DNA of 64,000 bases from Waterburya agarophytonicola KI4 (GCF_020640915.1 NZ_JADWDC010000015.1:17275-81274); one strand, 5' to 3'. Shown: positions 56,298 through 64,000, counted from the stretch's first letter. Numbers and translations: made by a program. Notes: generated from the letters alone by a model not told the origin.

Positions 56298-56888
56298 TTA
56301 ATATTCTTGAATCTCTCTAATAGAAAATAGAGCTTGAAAATCAATTCCTTTCGATTGATAAAGTTCTTTTCCGCCTTGTTCTCTATCTACCAAAGAAAGA
56401 ATTTGCGTCACTTCATATCCCGCAGTTTGCAATCTTTCCACCGCAGTTAATGCCGAACCTCCTGTAGTCACTACATCTTCTAAAACTACTATCTTTGCTC
56501 CCGATGCTAAAGATGGTCCTTCTATATAAGCTTTTGTTCCGTGTCCTTTGGGCTTTTTACGAATAATCAAAGCGGGAATAGGTTTGCCTTCATAAGCAGA
56601 AACCACACTTACCGCAGAAACCATCGGATCTGCACCCAGAGTTAGACCAGCTACTGCTATGGTATCTGAAGGTAATATCTGAAACAAAAGACGACCTAGA
56701 GCTAATGCTCCTTCTGCTCTTAAGGTTACTTCCTTGCAGTTTATATAGTAAGAACTTTTTGCCCCAGAAGAAAGCAGAAAGTCCCCCTCTACGTAGGCAT
56801 ATTCGACAATTAAATCTAATAATACTTGTCTGAGGGTGTCAGTTTTAGCCGTACCTAAAGAAGTGCTATCAATCCGATCTGTATTCAT
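56298..56888 (-). CDS. pyrE: Orotate phosphoribosyltransferase
   Basis: 196 residues. The family motifs are FLLSSGAKSSYYINCKEVTL (near 37-56), AGLTLGADPMVSAV, KPKGHGTKAYIEG and the PRPP-binding loop VVLEDVVTTGGSALTA (near 136-151). It joins orotate and PRPP to make OMP in pyrimidine synthesis, in the cytoplasm. pyrF is not in the window. ATG at 56888. The 196-residue form is usual for cyanobacteria. Confidence 0.96.
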   Translation of the reverse strand: MNTDRIDSTSLGTAKTDTLRQVLLDLIVEYAYVEGDFLLSSGAKSSYYINCKEVTLRAEGALALGRLLFQILPSDTIAVAGLTLGADPMVSAVSVVSAYEGKPIPALIIRKKPKGHGTKAYIEGPSLASGAKIVVLEDVVTTGGSALTAVERLQTAGYEVTQILSLVDREQGGKELYQSKGIDFQALFSIREIQEY

Positions 56889-57139
56889 ACTAGTGAGTAA
56901 ACTCGTTAATTTAATAAATGAGGCAAAATTTATTGTATAGCTTTCCCCAATTTATTCGTTGTTTAAATGTGAGTCAAACAAACTACAAAAGTAAAGATTG
57001 ATAGTTATGAAGATGAATTAAATCTGAACAAAATATTCTAAATTAAGCGCGAAAAATAGAGTCTAAAAGAAAATTACAGACTGTTGTTTCCCAAAATATT
57101 CAGCTAGGATTGAGCAGAAGTTTATCAATCAATAAAGTA

Positions 57140-57499
57140 ATGTCTATTAAGTTTGCTAAATTAACCACAATCTTATTAGTAGGTAGTACTGCTAGTATAT
57201 TTTCTCTACCAGCTAAGGCAGAAATGCAATCTCTGAATGAGAAATTCACAGAAGCTTATTTCACTAAAGCTCAAGACGCTTTTGTTCAAAGTAATATTAT
57301 CAGCCAACTCGATACTATTTTTGGTTTTACAGGCTTTCCCGACCAACATATCACTAAAGATGGAAAAGCAATAGATAACTTATATCAAGCAGGAACCGTC
57401 CAACAATCTTCTCTGGGAGAGCGCATGGTAACTAGAGATTTGGCTAATCCTTATGATACTTCTATTAGAGAAAACCCTAGTTATAGTGCTATTAAGTAA
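57140..57499 (+). CDS. Exported cyanobacterial protein of unknown function
   Basis: 119 residues from the ATG at 57140; a TTG at 57110 would extend it without reason. Signal peptide: KFAKLTTILLVGSTASIFSLPAKA, cut after AKA (residue 27). The mature part (about 92 residues) has GFPDQHITKDGKAIDNLY and a polar, Q/S/N-rich end NPYDTSIRENPSYSAIK. No cysteines, no repeats. I recognise no function. It is probably periplasmic or secreted. A clear intrinsic terminator follows 41 bases after the stop, indicating a single-gene transcript. Confidence 0.7.
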   Translation: MSIKFAKLTTILLVGSTASIFSLPAKAEMQSLNEKFTEAYFTKAQDAFVQSNIISQLDTIFGFTGFPDQHITKDGKAIDNLYQAGTVQQSSLGERMVTRDLANPYDTSIRENPSYSAIK

Positions 57500-57540
57500 T
57501 AAATAATTGTCGATCGCCAGTACAAAATTAAAGATTACCG

Positions 57541-57574
57541 AAACTTCTGGTTAATTCAAGCCAGGAGTTTTTTA
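57541..57574 (+). terminator. Intrinsic terminator of the exported-protein gene
   Basis: AAACTTCTGG (57541-57550) and CCAGGAGTTT (57561-57570) pair along ten positions with one G-U, and the 3' side runs into TTTTTT (57568-57573). Confidence 0.75.
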
Positions 57575-57650
57575 ATCAATATTTTATTTACAATAATCAG
57601 TAGAATATATAGAGCTTATATGATAAAACTTAAAATTCAAAATCTATAGC

Positions 57651-58607
57651 ATGAGCGAATTGTCCCAGACTATTCAATTACCCAATAGCGAAAGCGCGAT
57701 CGCCTTAGCGGGGAGTAACGAGCAAAATCTTAAATTACTTTCTCGCCATACAGGAGTGAGTTTAGTATTGCGGGGACAAGATTTATTAATTAAGGGACAA
57801 GAAAAAGCAGTAGCTAGGTGTATCAGGGCGATCGGAACTCTAGAACCATTGTGGTCTGCGGGGAAACCCCTACATGAACCCGATATTTTGACCGCATTTC
57901 AAGCGATCGATACTGGTAGAACGGACGAATATAACGAACTACAAAAAAACGTTTTAGCTCGAACCAAAAAAGGTGAAATAATTCGCGCCAAAACATTTAA
58001 GCAAAAGCAATACATCAAAGCGATTCAAAAACACGATATTACTTTTGCAATTGGTCCTGCGGGAACGGGGAAAACCTTCCTAGCTGCGGTTTTAGCCGTC
58101 AAAGCATTGCTGAATGATGAATGCGAAAGAATTATCTTAACTCGTCCTGCTGTAGAAGCAGGAGAAAAACTAGGATTTTTACCAGGAGATCTACAAGAAA
58201 AAGTCAATCCTTTTTTGCGCCCTCTATACGATGCTTTGTATGAATTCATTGACCCTGAGAAAATTCCCGATCTTATGGAACGAGGCAAAATCGAAGTTGC
58301 ACCTTTAGCTTATATGCGGGGACGCACTTTGTCTAATGCGTTTGTAATTGTAGATGAAGCGCAAAACACTACTCCCTCCCAATTAAAAATGGTACTAACT
58401 CGCCTGGGTTTTGGTTCTAAAATGGTAGTCACAGGAGATATAACTCAGACAGATTTGCCATCTCGTCAAGATTCGGGTTTGGTTGTTTCCCGCCAAATTT
58501 TGCGTAATGTAGAAGGAATTGCTTTTTGTGAGTTGACTCAAGCGGATGTAGTCAGACATCCATTGGTCCAGAAAATTGTCGCTGCTTACGAGCGATACGA
58601 AAGATAA
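57651..58607 (+). CDS. PhoH-like ATPase
   Basis: 318 residues. N-terminal about 110 residues include a KH-like region (NLKLLSRHTGVSLVLRG). The P-loop ATPase follows: FAIGPAGTGKTFLAA (Walker A, near 134-148), ILTRPAVEAGEKLGFLPGD, AYMRGRTLSNAFVIVDEAQNTTP (Walker B, about 222-244) and VTGDITQTDLP. Family members bind RNA and nucleotides and are linked to RNA metabolism and phosphate stress. Cytoplasmic. The next gene starts 19 bases after its stop, so the two are probably co-transcribed. Confidence 0.93.
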   Translation: MSELSQTIQLPNSESAIALAGSNEQNLKLLSRHTGVSLVLRGQDLLIKGQEKAVARCIRAIGTLEPLWSAGKPLHEPDILTAFQAIDTGRTDEYNELQKNVLARTKKGEIIRAKTFKQKQYIKAIQKHDITFAIGPAGTGKTFLAAVLAVKALLNDECERIILTRPAVEAGEKLGFLPGDLQEKVNPFLRPLYDALYEFIDPEKIPDLMERGKIEVAPLAYMRGRTLSNAFVIVDEAQNTTPSQLKMVLTRLGFGSKMVVTGDITQTDLPSRQDSGLVVSRQILRNVEGIAFCELTQADVVRHPLVQKIVAAYERYER

Positions 58608-58626
58608 TCAACAAACAACGAAATTA

Positions 58627-59025
58627 ATGAACGATTCAATTAAAGCATATACATACGAGCAAAAAACTATTACCAGAGCCAAACAAGCCCTATCCTGTTC
58701 TCCTTTTTGTTTGAAACTATTTCAGAATATGCGCAATCAAAGTGTGCCAATTCAAAAAATTGCAGGAACAACTGGGATAAAATTAGGCTATGCAGATCGG
58801 GCATATAGCGAACCAAGAATAGAAGACAAACTGCTCTGGCTGATTAATGTCGGCTTATTACGTCGGGAGGTAGACGGACAGGGTTTAACCGATAGTTTTC
58901 GCCTAACTCCTTTAGGTAGAGAGATTGTCAGGGAGTGGGAACAAGGAGAAAATCAGATTCCAGCTCCATCTTTCGGGGATAAAGCAACAAATTGGCTCAA
59001 TCGTTGGTTACAATTATCGCTCTAA
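58627..59025 (+). CDS. Npun_F0494-family protein
   Basis: 132 residues from ATG 58627; the open frame begins at 58576 within phoH, but the sequence before M is unlike the family. It reads like a small helical, winged-helix-like protein: KQALSCSPFCLKLFQNMR, then LLWLINVGLLRREVDGQGLTDSFRLTPLGREIV, which is a typical wing turn. This fits a conserved cyanobacterial family named for Nostoc Npun_F0494, of unknown function; a DNA-binding role is only an inference. It follows phoH by 19 bases and precedes cobQ by 57. Confidence 0.75.
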   Translation: MNDSIKAYTYEQKTITRAKQALSCSPFCLKLFQNMRNQSVPIQKIAGTTGIKLGYADRAYSEPRIEDKLLWLINVGLLRREVDGQGLTDSFRLTPLGREIVREWEQGENQIPAPSFGDKATNWLNRWLQLSL

Positions 59026-59082
59026 ATACTGCATGACTGTTATAACAGTGTATATTTATCTATTCCAGCACAGGAGCTATCG

Positions 59083-60573
59083 ATGAAAGCGATTATGGTG
59101 GTCGGGACAACATCTCATGCAGGAAAATCTTTCCTGACTGCTGCGTTGTGCCGTATCTTAGCCAGACGTGGCTGGCGAGTTACGCCTTTTAAAGGGCAAA
59201 ACATGGCATTAAATGCTTATGTTACCTCTACCGGGGGAGAAATAGGTCACGCTCAAGCAGTTCAGGCTTGGGCTGCGGGAGTAACCCCTAGAGTAGAAAT
59301 GAATCCCATTCTACTCAAGCCCCAAGGGAATATGACTTCTCAGATCATTATTAAAGGTAAAGCCGTCGGTACGGTTCAAGCCACAGAATATTATGAAAAA
59401 TATTTTGAATTAGGCTGGGAAGTCGTTCAAGAATCTTTATATCGTCTTTCTCTCGAATTTGATATGGTCGTTTGCGAGGGTGCGGGGAGTCCAGCAGAAA
59501 TTAACCTCAAACATCGCGATTTGACCAATATGCGAGTGGCAAAGCACCTCAACGCTCCAACTATTTTAATAGTAGATATCGAACGAGGTGGCGCATTTGC
59601 CCATGTGGTAGGAACTTTAGAGCTATTAGATCCTCAAGAGCGATCGCTTGTGAAAGGAATTGTGATCAACAAGTTTAGAGGACAAAAAGAATTATTAGAT
59701 TCGGGTATTACTTGGCTGGAAGAAAAAACTAAAGTACCCGTGTTGGGAGTAATTCCCTGGAGTCATCAAATGTTTCCCGCGGAAGACTCTTTAGATTTAT
59801 TGGAAAGAAATCGTCGTCGCAGCAGTCAAGATATTAATATTAGCGTTGTTAAACTACCGAGAATCGCTAACTTTACCGATTTCGATCCTCTAGAAGCGGA
59901 ATCATCTGTATCGGTCAATTATGTTGATATTCAAGATTCTTTGGGACATCCCGATGCAGTTATCGTCCCTGGAACAAAAACCACTATTCCCGATCTCTTA
60001 GCGATGGAAAGGAGTGGTATGGCAGAACAGATTAGAAACTATGCTGCTGCTGGAGGTACAGTCTTGGGTATTTGTGGTGGTTATCAAATTTTGGGACAAC
60101 GTATTATCGATCCAGAAGGATTTGAAGGAGAGTCGGGAGAATTTACAGCTTTGAATTTATTACCCGTGACAACTATCCTTTCTCCCAATAAAATTGCTCG
60201 TCAAAGACAAGTGATTTCTGAATTTCCCCAAGCAGGTTTGCCAGTTGATGGCTATGAAATCCATCAAGGTCGTACTCGCATCAATCGCCGTTTGAGAGAA
60301 GAGAACGACGATTATCAACCTATTTTTGACGATCCAGCTTTAGGATTAGTAGATAAAAGCCAGGCGATCTGGGGTTGCTATATTCATGGTTTATTTGATA
60401 ATGGTGCTTGGCGACGTTCTTGGCTAAATCATTTACGGAAACAACGAGGAATGTCATCTTTAGCAACGGGTATTTCTAATTATCGCGATCAAAGAGAAGC
60501 TACCCTCAATATTTTGGCAGATATCGTGGAAAAGAATTTGGATTTAACCACAATTCTGTCTAACCATTACTAA
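59083..60573 (+). CDS. cobQ: Cobyric acid synthase
   Basis: 496 residues. N-terminal ATP-binding domain with a P-loop-like start TTSHAGKSFLTAALCR and FKGQNMALNAYVT; C-terminal class-I glutamine amidotransferase with the nucleophile Cys in LGICGGYQILG (about 333), YEIHQGRT and the catalytic His in YIHGLFDN. It amidates four carboxyls of adenosylcobyrinic diamide using glutamine and ATP, in cobalamin (pseudocobalamin) synthesis. AGGAG lies 7 bases before the ATG. It is followed after 12 bases by a small ferredoxin. The 57-base leader is too short for a cobalamin riboswitch. Confidence 0.96.
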   Translation: MKAIMVVGTTSHAGKSFLTAALCRILARRGWRVTPFKGQNMALNAYVTSTGGEIGHAQAVQAWAAGVTPRVEMNPILLKPQGNMTSQIIIKGKAVGTVQATEYYEKYFELGWEVVQESLYRLSLEFDMVVCEGAGSPAEINLKHRDLTNMRVAKHLNAPTILIVDIERGGAFAHVVGTLELLDPQERSLVKGIVINKFRGQKELLDSGITWLEEKTKVPVLGVIPWSHQMFPAEDSLDLLERNRRRSSQDINISVVKLPRIANFTDFDPLEAESSVSVNYVDIQDSLGHPDAVIVPGTKTTIPDLLAMERSGMAEQIRNYAAAGGTVLGICGGYQILGQRIIDPEGFEGESGEFTALNLLPVTTILSPNKIARQRQVISEFPQAGLPVDGYEIHQGRTRINRRLREENDDYQPIFDDPALGLVDKSQAIWGCYIHGLFDNGAWRRSWLNHLRKQRGMSSLATGISNYRDQREATLNILADIVEKNLDLTTILSNHY

Positions 60574-60585
60574 ACATCTATTGAT

Positions 60586-60825
60586 ATGAGTATTAAGGTT
60601 TGTTTTCAACCAGATAATATTACTGTGGAAGCAGAACCAGGAGAACCAATATTACAGGTGGCAGAAAGAGCGGGAGTATTTATTGCCACTGGTTGTTTGA
60701 TGGGTTCTTGTCATGCCTGTGAAGTGGAACTAGATGAAGGGCAGGCTGTCTGTGCTTGTATTAGTTCCATACCTGGAGATAAGCCAGAATTAACCATCAA
60801 TATTTACGAAGATCCCGTTTGGTGA
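60586..60825 (+). CDS. Small plant-type-like 2Fe-2S ferredoxin
   Basis: 79 residues. It keeps the cluster loop Cx4Cx2C (GCLMGSCHAC, Cys37, Cys42, Cys45) and a fourth Cys at 56 or 58 (AVCACIS), so a [2Fe-2S] cluster is expected. It is shorter than photosynthetic PetF and lacks its C-terminal extension. The close gap to cobQ (12 bases) suggests one transcript, but a direct role in cobalamin synthesis is not shown. The electron partner is unknown. Confidence 0.88.
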   Translation: MSIKVCFQPDNITVEAEPGEPILQVAERAGVFIATGCLMGSCHACEVELDEGQAVCACISSIPGDKPELTINIYEDPVW

Positions 60826-60920
60826 GTTGTAGGGAGCGATCGCTTTTGTACTAGTACAAAAATATTTTGCGATATCGTTTTAGTTATCAAATATATTTTT
60901 ATAAATAACTTTTTAAAAAT

Positions 60921-60946
60921 TGAACCGATAGGATCTTTTGTCAGTC
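60921..60946 (+). promoter_or_regulatory. Possible ECF-type promoter before the sigma gene
   Basis: TGAACC (60921) and TCAGTC (60941) lie upstream of the sigma factor. The GAAC plus GTC/TCAG pair with about 15 bases between resembles the -35/-10 of many ECF factors, which often drive their own operon. This is a visual match only. Confidence 0.25.
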
Positions 60947-60975
60947 TATATAAAAGAACTAAATATTTCTAGAAA

Positions 60976-61608
60976 ATGAGCGAAATGTTAGCCAGCAAAC
61001 AGGCTAGTAAAGCAGATACAGAATCAGAAACAGGCGTGCAGACAGAACAAGAATTAATTTTGCTTTGTCAGCAAGGCGATCGCGAATGTTTTCGTTTGCT
61101 CTATCAACGCTATCAACAACGAGTACGTTCTACCCTCTATCAACTGTGTGGTAAAGCATTGTTGGACGACCTGGTACAAGAAGTTTTTTTGCGAGTTTGG
61201 AAAGGATTACCTAAACTTAAAAAAACCAAATATTTTTCTACCTGGCTATATCGCATTAGTTGGAATGTGGCGACAGATAGACGGCGTAAGTTGGCTAAAG
61301 TAAGAGATAAAACTAGTTTTAACGAACAATATGCCGACAAAGATCGGCTAGAGTATGACAAAGATCTCTCCAATACTCAAGATGCACCAGATTTGATGCA
61401 CCTGCACTACCAAGACTTAGTTCAACGAGGTTTGGACAATTTGAGTTTCGAGCATCGTTCCGTGCTTGTTCTTCACGACCTAGAAGATTTGCCGCAAAAA
61501 GAAGTAGCTCAAATTTTAGACATACCCGTAGGAACGGTTAAATCGCGTTTATTTCATGCTAGAAATTTATTTAAAAAATTTTTGCAGCAACAAGGAATAT
61601 CTTTTTAA
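60976..61608 (+). CDS. ECF (group 3/4) RNA polymerase sigma factor
   Basis: 210 residues. Region 2 (about 34-105) has DDLVQEVFLRVWKGLPKL and STWLYRISWNVATDRRRK; region 4 (about 150-205) has LVLHDLEDLPQKEVAQILDIPVGTVKSRLFHARNLF with its helix-turn-helix. No region 1 or 3, as in ECF factors. In cyanobacteria such factors are called SigG, SigH, SigI or SigJ; I cannot assign one. It leads an operon with a membrane-bound probable anti-sigma factor (18-base gap) and a Spy-like periplasmic protein, the standard layout for an envelope-stress switch. Confidence 0.92.
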   Translation: MSEMLASKQASKADTESETGVQTEQELILLCQQGDRECFRLLYQRYQQRVRSTLYQLCGKALLDDLVQEVFLRVWKGLPKLKKTKYFSTWLYRISWNVATDRRRKLAKVRDKTSFNEQYADKDRLEYDKDLSNTQDAPDLMHLHYQDLVQRGLDNLSFEHRSVLVLHDLEDLPQKEVAQILDIPVGTVKSRLFHARNLFKKFLQQQGISF

Positions 61609-61626
61609 ACCCCAAACAATTTTCCC

Positions 61627-62016
61627 ATGACTAACTCACACAACCACAACCATAATAAAAACAATCTCGTCACTTTTTTGCGACACAACCAACCAATTAC
61701 CCCCCAACCTAGCCCTGATTTAGAACAGCAAATTATTGACTCCCTCGAACCCCGTCATAATAGAAAACGTTATCGAACGGTTACTTGGTCTATTCCCAGC
61801 GCGATCGCTACAGGATTTTTGTTTACTACTGTTAGCTTTGGAGTTCGCACTCCCCGTATTGCGATCGAACCCAAGGATTTAGAAAACTTTTTGGTCAATA
61901 ATTGGCAAGATACTCTAAATGCTCGCAATAATAATGTTATGAGCGATAGCGAAGCTTATTGGCTGTTACCTACAGTCTCCGAATCGAAGCAAGCTTTATC
62001 TGTTTCTGCACAGTAA
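61627..62016 (+). CDS. Probable membrane anti-sigma factor
   Basis: 129 residues. N-terminal cytoplasmic part (1-52) is rich in N, H and K and includes SPDLEQQIIDSLEPRH, which could form the sigma-binding helix. One membrane helix is at about 57-75 (WSIPSAIATGFLFTTVSFG). The remainder is outside. There is no zinc HxxxCxxC motif, so it is not a ZAS anti-sigma. Position directly after the sigma gene with an 18-base gap is the main evidence for its role, plus size and topology. It could also be a neighbour with no such function. Confidence 0.7.
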   Translation: MTNSHNHNHNKNNLVTFLRHNQPITPQPSPDLEQQIIDSLEPRHNRKRYRTVTWSIPSAIATGFLFTTVSFGVRTPRIAIEPKDLENFLVNNWQDTLNARNNNVMSDSEAYWLLPTVSESKQALSVSAQ

Positions 62017-62085
62017 CTAAATTTAATACTTTAATCTTTTTTAATACAACTTATATTTTTATTTTATTGTTGGTCAATTTTTAAG

Positions 62086-62586
62086 ATGGTAACTACGAGA
62101 TGGCAAGGTTTATTATCAATTACAGCTACAACTGTTGTTCTTATTTTAATTATTCATATTTCCCCTGCGATCGCCCATTCTAAAATATCTTTTCCCAGAC
62201 AAAATAACGATTTTCATTTTCAGAAAAGCAGTGCGATCGCTGATAATTCCCTAACCACAGTAAAGCAACAACACTCATCAAGCTTGCTTAACCAACTCAA
62301 CCTAACTAACCAGCAAAAAGATCGGATTAAACAAATTCACCAGCAATATAAGCAACAAATCCTGAAGAAAAAAAACAATCTGACTATCCTACAGCAACAA
62401 TTGTCAGACTTGATGGTAGGGACAGAATCCGTTGAATTAATTAGAGCGAAAAATCAACAATTAATAACTTTACGTCAAGAAATAGGAGAATTAAGATTTG
62501 AAAGTATGCTAGCCACCCGAGAAATACTAACTCCCCAACAACGTCAAAAGTTCAGAGAAATTATAGAATCACAAGTGGCTCAATAA
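62086..62586 (+). CDS. Spy/CpxP-like periplasmic protein
   Basis: 166 residues. Signal peptide about 1-30 (TTVVLILIIHISPAIAHS). The mature part is nearly all helix: LNLTNQQKDRIKQIHQQYKQQI and a second LTPQQRQKFREIIE, the two LTxxQ motifs that define the Spy/CpxP fold, a dimeric cradle chaperone. It ends a likely operon with the ECF sigma factor and the anti-sigma protein. Q- and K-rich. In relatives such proteins sense envelope or metal stress, or feed back on a sensor. The role here is inferred from fold and place. Confidence 0.82.
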   Translation: MVTTRWQGLLSITATTVVLILIIHISPAIAHSKISFPRQNNDFHFQKSSAIADNSLTTVKQQHSSSLLNQLNLTNQQKDRIKQIHQQYKQQILKKKNNLTILQQQLSDLMVGTESVELIRAKNQQLITLRQEIGELRFESMLATREILTPQQRQKFREIIESQVAQ

Positions 62587-62686
62587 TCGTCTCAACAAGA
62601 TGGCAAAATATATGATAAGTTATATATTGCCAATGGCAGAAATAGAGTAACTTAAAATCTGAGCTACTACTCTTCTAGCTCAACAC

Positions 62687-62768
62687 GCGGATGTGGTGGA
62701 ATTGGTAGACACGCACGCTTGAGGGGCGTGTGGCTCACGCCTTGCGAGTTCGAATCTCGCCATCCGCA
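62687..62768 (+). tRNA. tRNA-Leu (GAG)
   Basis: 82 nt. Acceptor stem GCGGATG/CATCCGC (62687-62693 with 62761-62767), discriminator A at 62768, anticodon stem CACGC/GCGTG with loop TTGAGGG, so anticodon GAG at 62721-62723. A long variable arm and TTCGAATC T-loop support class II leucine tRNA. CCA is not encoded. Right beside accessory genes; tRNA genes are common integration sites. Confidence 0.95.
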
Positions 62769-62885
62769 TCGCTAGCGCGCCTTTGTGTGGCTTGACTTTC
62801 ACTCGCAAGACGTAGCCGACGCTCAAGCTTCTTGCTCAAAACTTGCTCACTTACGAGCATAACTGAAGTAAGAAATAAAAAAAAC

Positions 62886-62903
62886 GGGGTACAAACTTAC
62901 CCC
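62886..62903. other. Small GC hairpin downstream of tRNA-Leu
   Basis: GGGGTA (62886-62891) and TACCCC (62898-62903) form a perfect 6-bp stem with loop CAAACT. It may belong to the tRNA transcript end or to the accessory boundary. Confidence 0.4.
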
Positions 62904-62928
62904 AATTAATTAACCGCTTTATCTAAGC

Positions 62929-62971
62929 ACAAAAAACGGCTAGGCATTTTACCGCTTAACCGTTTTTTTGT
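62929..62971. terminator. Bidirectional terminator between tRNA-Leu and accessory genes
   Basis: ACAAAAAACGG (62929-62939) and CCGTTTTTTTGT (62960-62971) pair; the T-run serves the plus-strand tRNA and the A-run, read as T on the minus strand, serves the gene at 63002-63262. The inner sequence adds further weaker pairs. Confidence 0.65.
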
Positions 62972-63001
62972 CAAACTGACTTTTAACCCTGTTTTTAGCC
63001 C

Positions 63002-63262
63002 TCAGAGGCTAGCTACTTTTAACTTTCTGATGACTTCATCAACAAGGCTATCTACTTCGTCTATTTTGCCCACTAAGACATCAAGGGGGGATGGATTGGC
63101 ATTCCTTTCCTCTTCCTCTACTTCTCGATAGTTTTGCCAATCTTGAACGATAAACTCTAAAGCTTGCCCTTGAGTAACGCCAGCCTCTAATGACAAGCTA
63201 GCGACTACCTGATAAGCACTGGCTGACAAGTAATAAGGACAAGCATTTTCCTGTGTGTTCAT
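63002..63262 (-). CDS. Small accessory protein, unknown
   Basis: 86 residues. Sequence features: SASAYQVVASLSLEAGVTQGQALEFIVQDW (about 14-43) looks like helix-turn-helix or a ribbon-helix-helix partner; then an acidic stretch VEEEER, and a C-terminal charged helix (LVGKIDEVDSLVDEVIRKL) that may be a coiled coil. It follows the RHH-like gene on the same strand (131-base gap). I recognise no function; the pair may regulate or partition an element. Confidence 0.5.
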   Translation of the reverse strand: MNTQENACPYYLSASAYQVVASLSLEAGVTQGQALEFIVQDWQNYREVEEEERNANPSPLDVLVGKIDEVDSLVDEVIRKLKVASL

Positions 63263-63393
63263 ATCTTTATATGCCTCGATTTTAGTTTTCTTGATATCGC
63301 CGAAAATAAGTGAAAATAGGCTCTTTTAAGCGTCTCATTTTTTCCCTTAAAATGGGCGGTTATAGTGATGGGTAACTAAGCTGGTAAACTTAG

Positions 63394-63705
63394 TTAAGCG
63401 GTTCTTTTGATTTCTGTTGAGTCAGTCTTAACTCGCTCTAGACGAATTAGCTCTCTAACTGCTTTGCAGACATTCGCGTTTGTCCTCTCTAGGCGTATAA
63501 TACGCTCGGTTAACTCCGTTAGTCTGTGGTGGGTAGCTCTAGCGTCTAATGTGCTAGCATTGCTCAATTCGTACCATTCCGAGACAATCGTGTCTACTGT
63601 TGTGCTGATAGTAGTATCCAGGTCTATTGCTGTTTCCTCTACTATTGCCCTGGTTTCGGGACTGATTGATATGCTCATGCGGACTCTGTTCTTTTTGGTT
63701 GTCAC
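63394..63705 (-). CDS. Ribbon-helix-helix-like DNA-binding protein
   Basis: 103 residues. N-terminus RVRMSISISPETRAIVEETAIDLDTTISTTVDTIVSEWYE matches a CopG/Arc-type strand then two helices (about 7-46). The rest is a helical tail with R/L-rich LTERIIRLERTNAN (coiled coil). Such proteins are common on plasmids and integrated elements as copy-number or toxin-antitoxin regulators; no toxin is seen beside it. The start is GTG at 63705 with a strong AAGGAG eight bases upstream. An 8-bp inverted repeat (63373-63380 with 63389-63396) covers its stop. Confidence 0.65.
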   Translation of the reverse strand: MTTKKNRVRMSISISPETRAIVEETAIDLDTTISTTVDTIVSEWYELSNASTLDARATHHRLTELTERIIRLERTNANVCKAVRELIRLERVKTDSTEIKRTA

Positions 63706-63759
63706 AACGCTTACTCCTTGGTGTTTCTGGAAAGTGTAATATACTGTCTAATACGTTCT

Positions 63760-63990
63760 CTACTTACGCTTTCTTTTCTTACGTACTTTCTGACTTCTTA
63801 ACTTTTCTGTGGTAGTAGTCTTGGTGGCAAGACTACGAAGGAAATCGAGTAAATCTAGTAACTGCTCGTCAGTCATAACGAGTCGTGAAATCTTCCCGTA
63901 ACGACTGATAATAAAAGACTTGCACCTTTGCTTAGACCACCCTATACGTAGGGTGTTGATTTTGAGGTTGATTAACAGATAAAATGTCAT
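63760..63990 (-). CDS. Small basic protein, unknown, possibly continuing upstream
   Basis: 76 residues from ATG 63990, but the frame stays open to the window edge, so the start may lie outside. It contains a central stretch LVMTDEQLLDLLDFLRSLA (a helix) and a very basic C-terminal tail of K and R (SQKVRKKRKRK), which would bind nucleic acid. Nothing else recognised. Together with its two small neighbours it is part of the accessory stretch after tRNA-Leu. Confidence 0.4.
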   Translation of the reverse strand: MTFYLLINLKINTLRIGWSKQRCKSFIISRYGKISRLVMTDEQLLDLLDFLRSLATKTTTTEKLRSQKVRKKRKRK

Positions 63991-64000
63991 ATGAGTTCTC

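Noticed and set aside
59026..59082. Cobalamin riboswitch before cobQ
   Set aside because: The leader is only 57 bases and shows no B12-box-like sequence.
63407..63739. Plus-strand open frame of 110 codons
   Set aside because: Antisense to the ribbon-helix-helix gene, hydrophobic by codon mirror effect, no ribosome site.

Overview
The window is chromosomal DNA of an oxygenic cyanobacterium. Supporting signs are the HIP1 octamer (GCGATCGC) scattered through most genes, a magnesium chelatase D subunit for chlorophyll synthesis, a beta-carotene hydroxylase, phylloquinone-pathway genes, a flavodiiron protein of the cyanobacterial three-domain type, and many small families known mainly from cyanobacteria. 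The DNA is AT-rich, with roomy AT-rich spacers, short tandem repeats of 7-8 bases and TnpB remnants. A unicellular or pleurocapsalean lineage is my guess only; no marker gene fixes the genus.

Layout: 1-9.3 kb holds the end of an ammonium transporter, glmU, a DHNA-CoA thioesterase back to back with an alpha/beta hydrolase, a DUF218 protein, aspS and an Flv1/Flv2-type flavodiiron protein. 9.3-16.2 kb holds a UPF0104 membrane protein, nagA diverging from purE, then crtR-menC-hpnH packed head to tail. 16.2-21.2 kb (minus strand) holds two response-regulator signalling proteins (one c-di-GMP-type, one histidine kinase) and nusB with a DUF502 membrane protein. 21.6-33.1 kb holds pgl, an FHA protein, a TrbI-like secreted protein, a lytic transglycosylase, a 1150-residue subtilase with C-terminal repeats, an HtrA protease and a DinG-like protein without a Walker A lysine. 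33.1-41.7 kb holds ppk1, an unlisted 28-residue membrane peptide and a GHL10-type hydrolase in one tight minus-strand unit, then a TPR-CHAT protein and chlD.

41.9-54.1 kb holds a sugar transferase, a pentapeptide-repeat membrane protein, a photolyase-family protein, a truncated TnpB, a 1683-residue CheB-CheR-kinase hybrid, a metallo-beta-lactamase-fold protein and a site-2-protease-like protein that have both lost metal ligands, and an aquaporin. 54.1-54.8 kb is a non-coding stretch with a striking four-arm inverted/direct repeat and a possible 24-residue peptide. 54.8-62.6 kb holds yaaA, pyrE, a PhoH-like ATPase, cobQ with a small ferredoxin, and an ECF sigma/anti-sigma/Spy-like envelope-stress operon. 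The window ends with tRNA-Leu(GAG), a bidirectional terminator and small minus-strand genes, one of them a ribbon-helix-helix protein, that look like the edge of an accessory segment.

Most of the window is housekeeping and signalling sequence. I see no CRISPR array, no intact transposon and no complete prophage. The most unusual items are the 28-residue peptide whose stop overlaps the start of the hydrolase gene, the four-arm repeat at 54.5 kb, and three proteins that keep a fold while missing catalytic motifs (31.6, 50.9 and 51.8 kb). All functions are read from motifs and recalled family knowledge; no database search was run.
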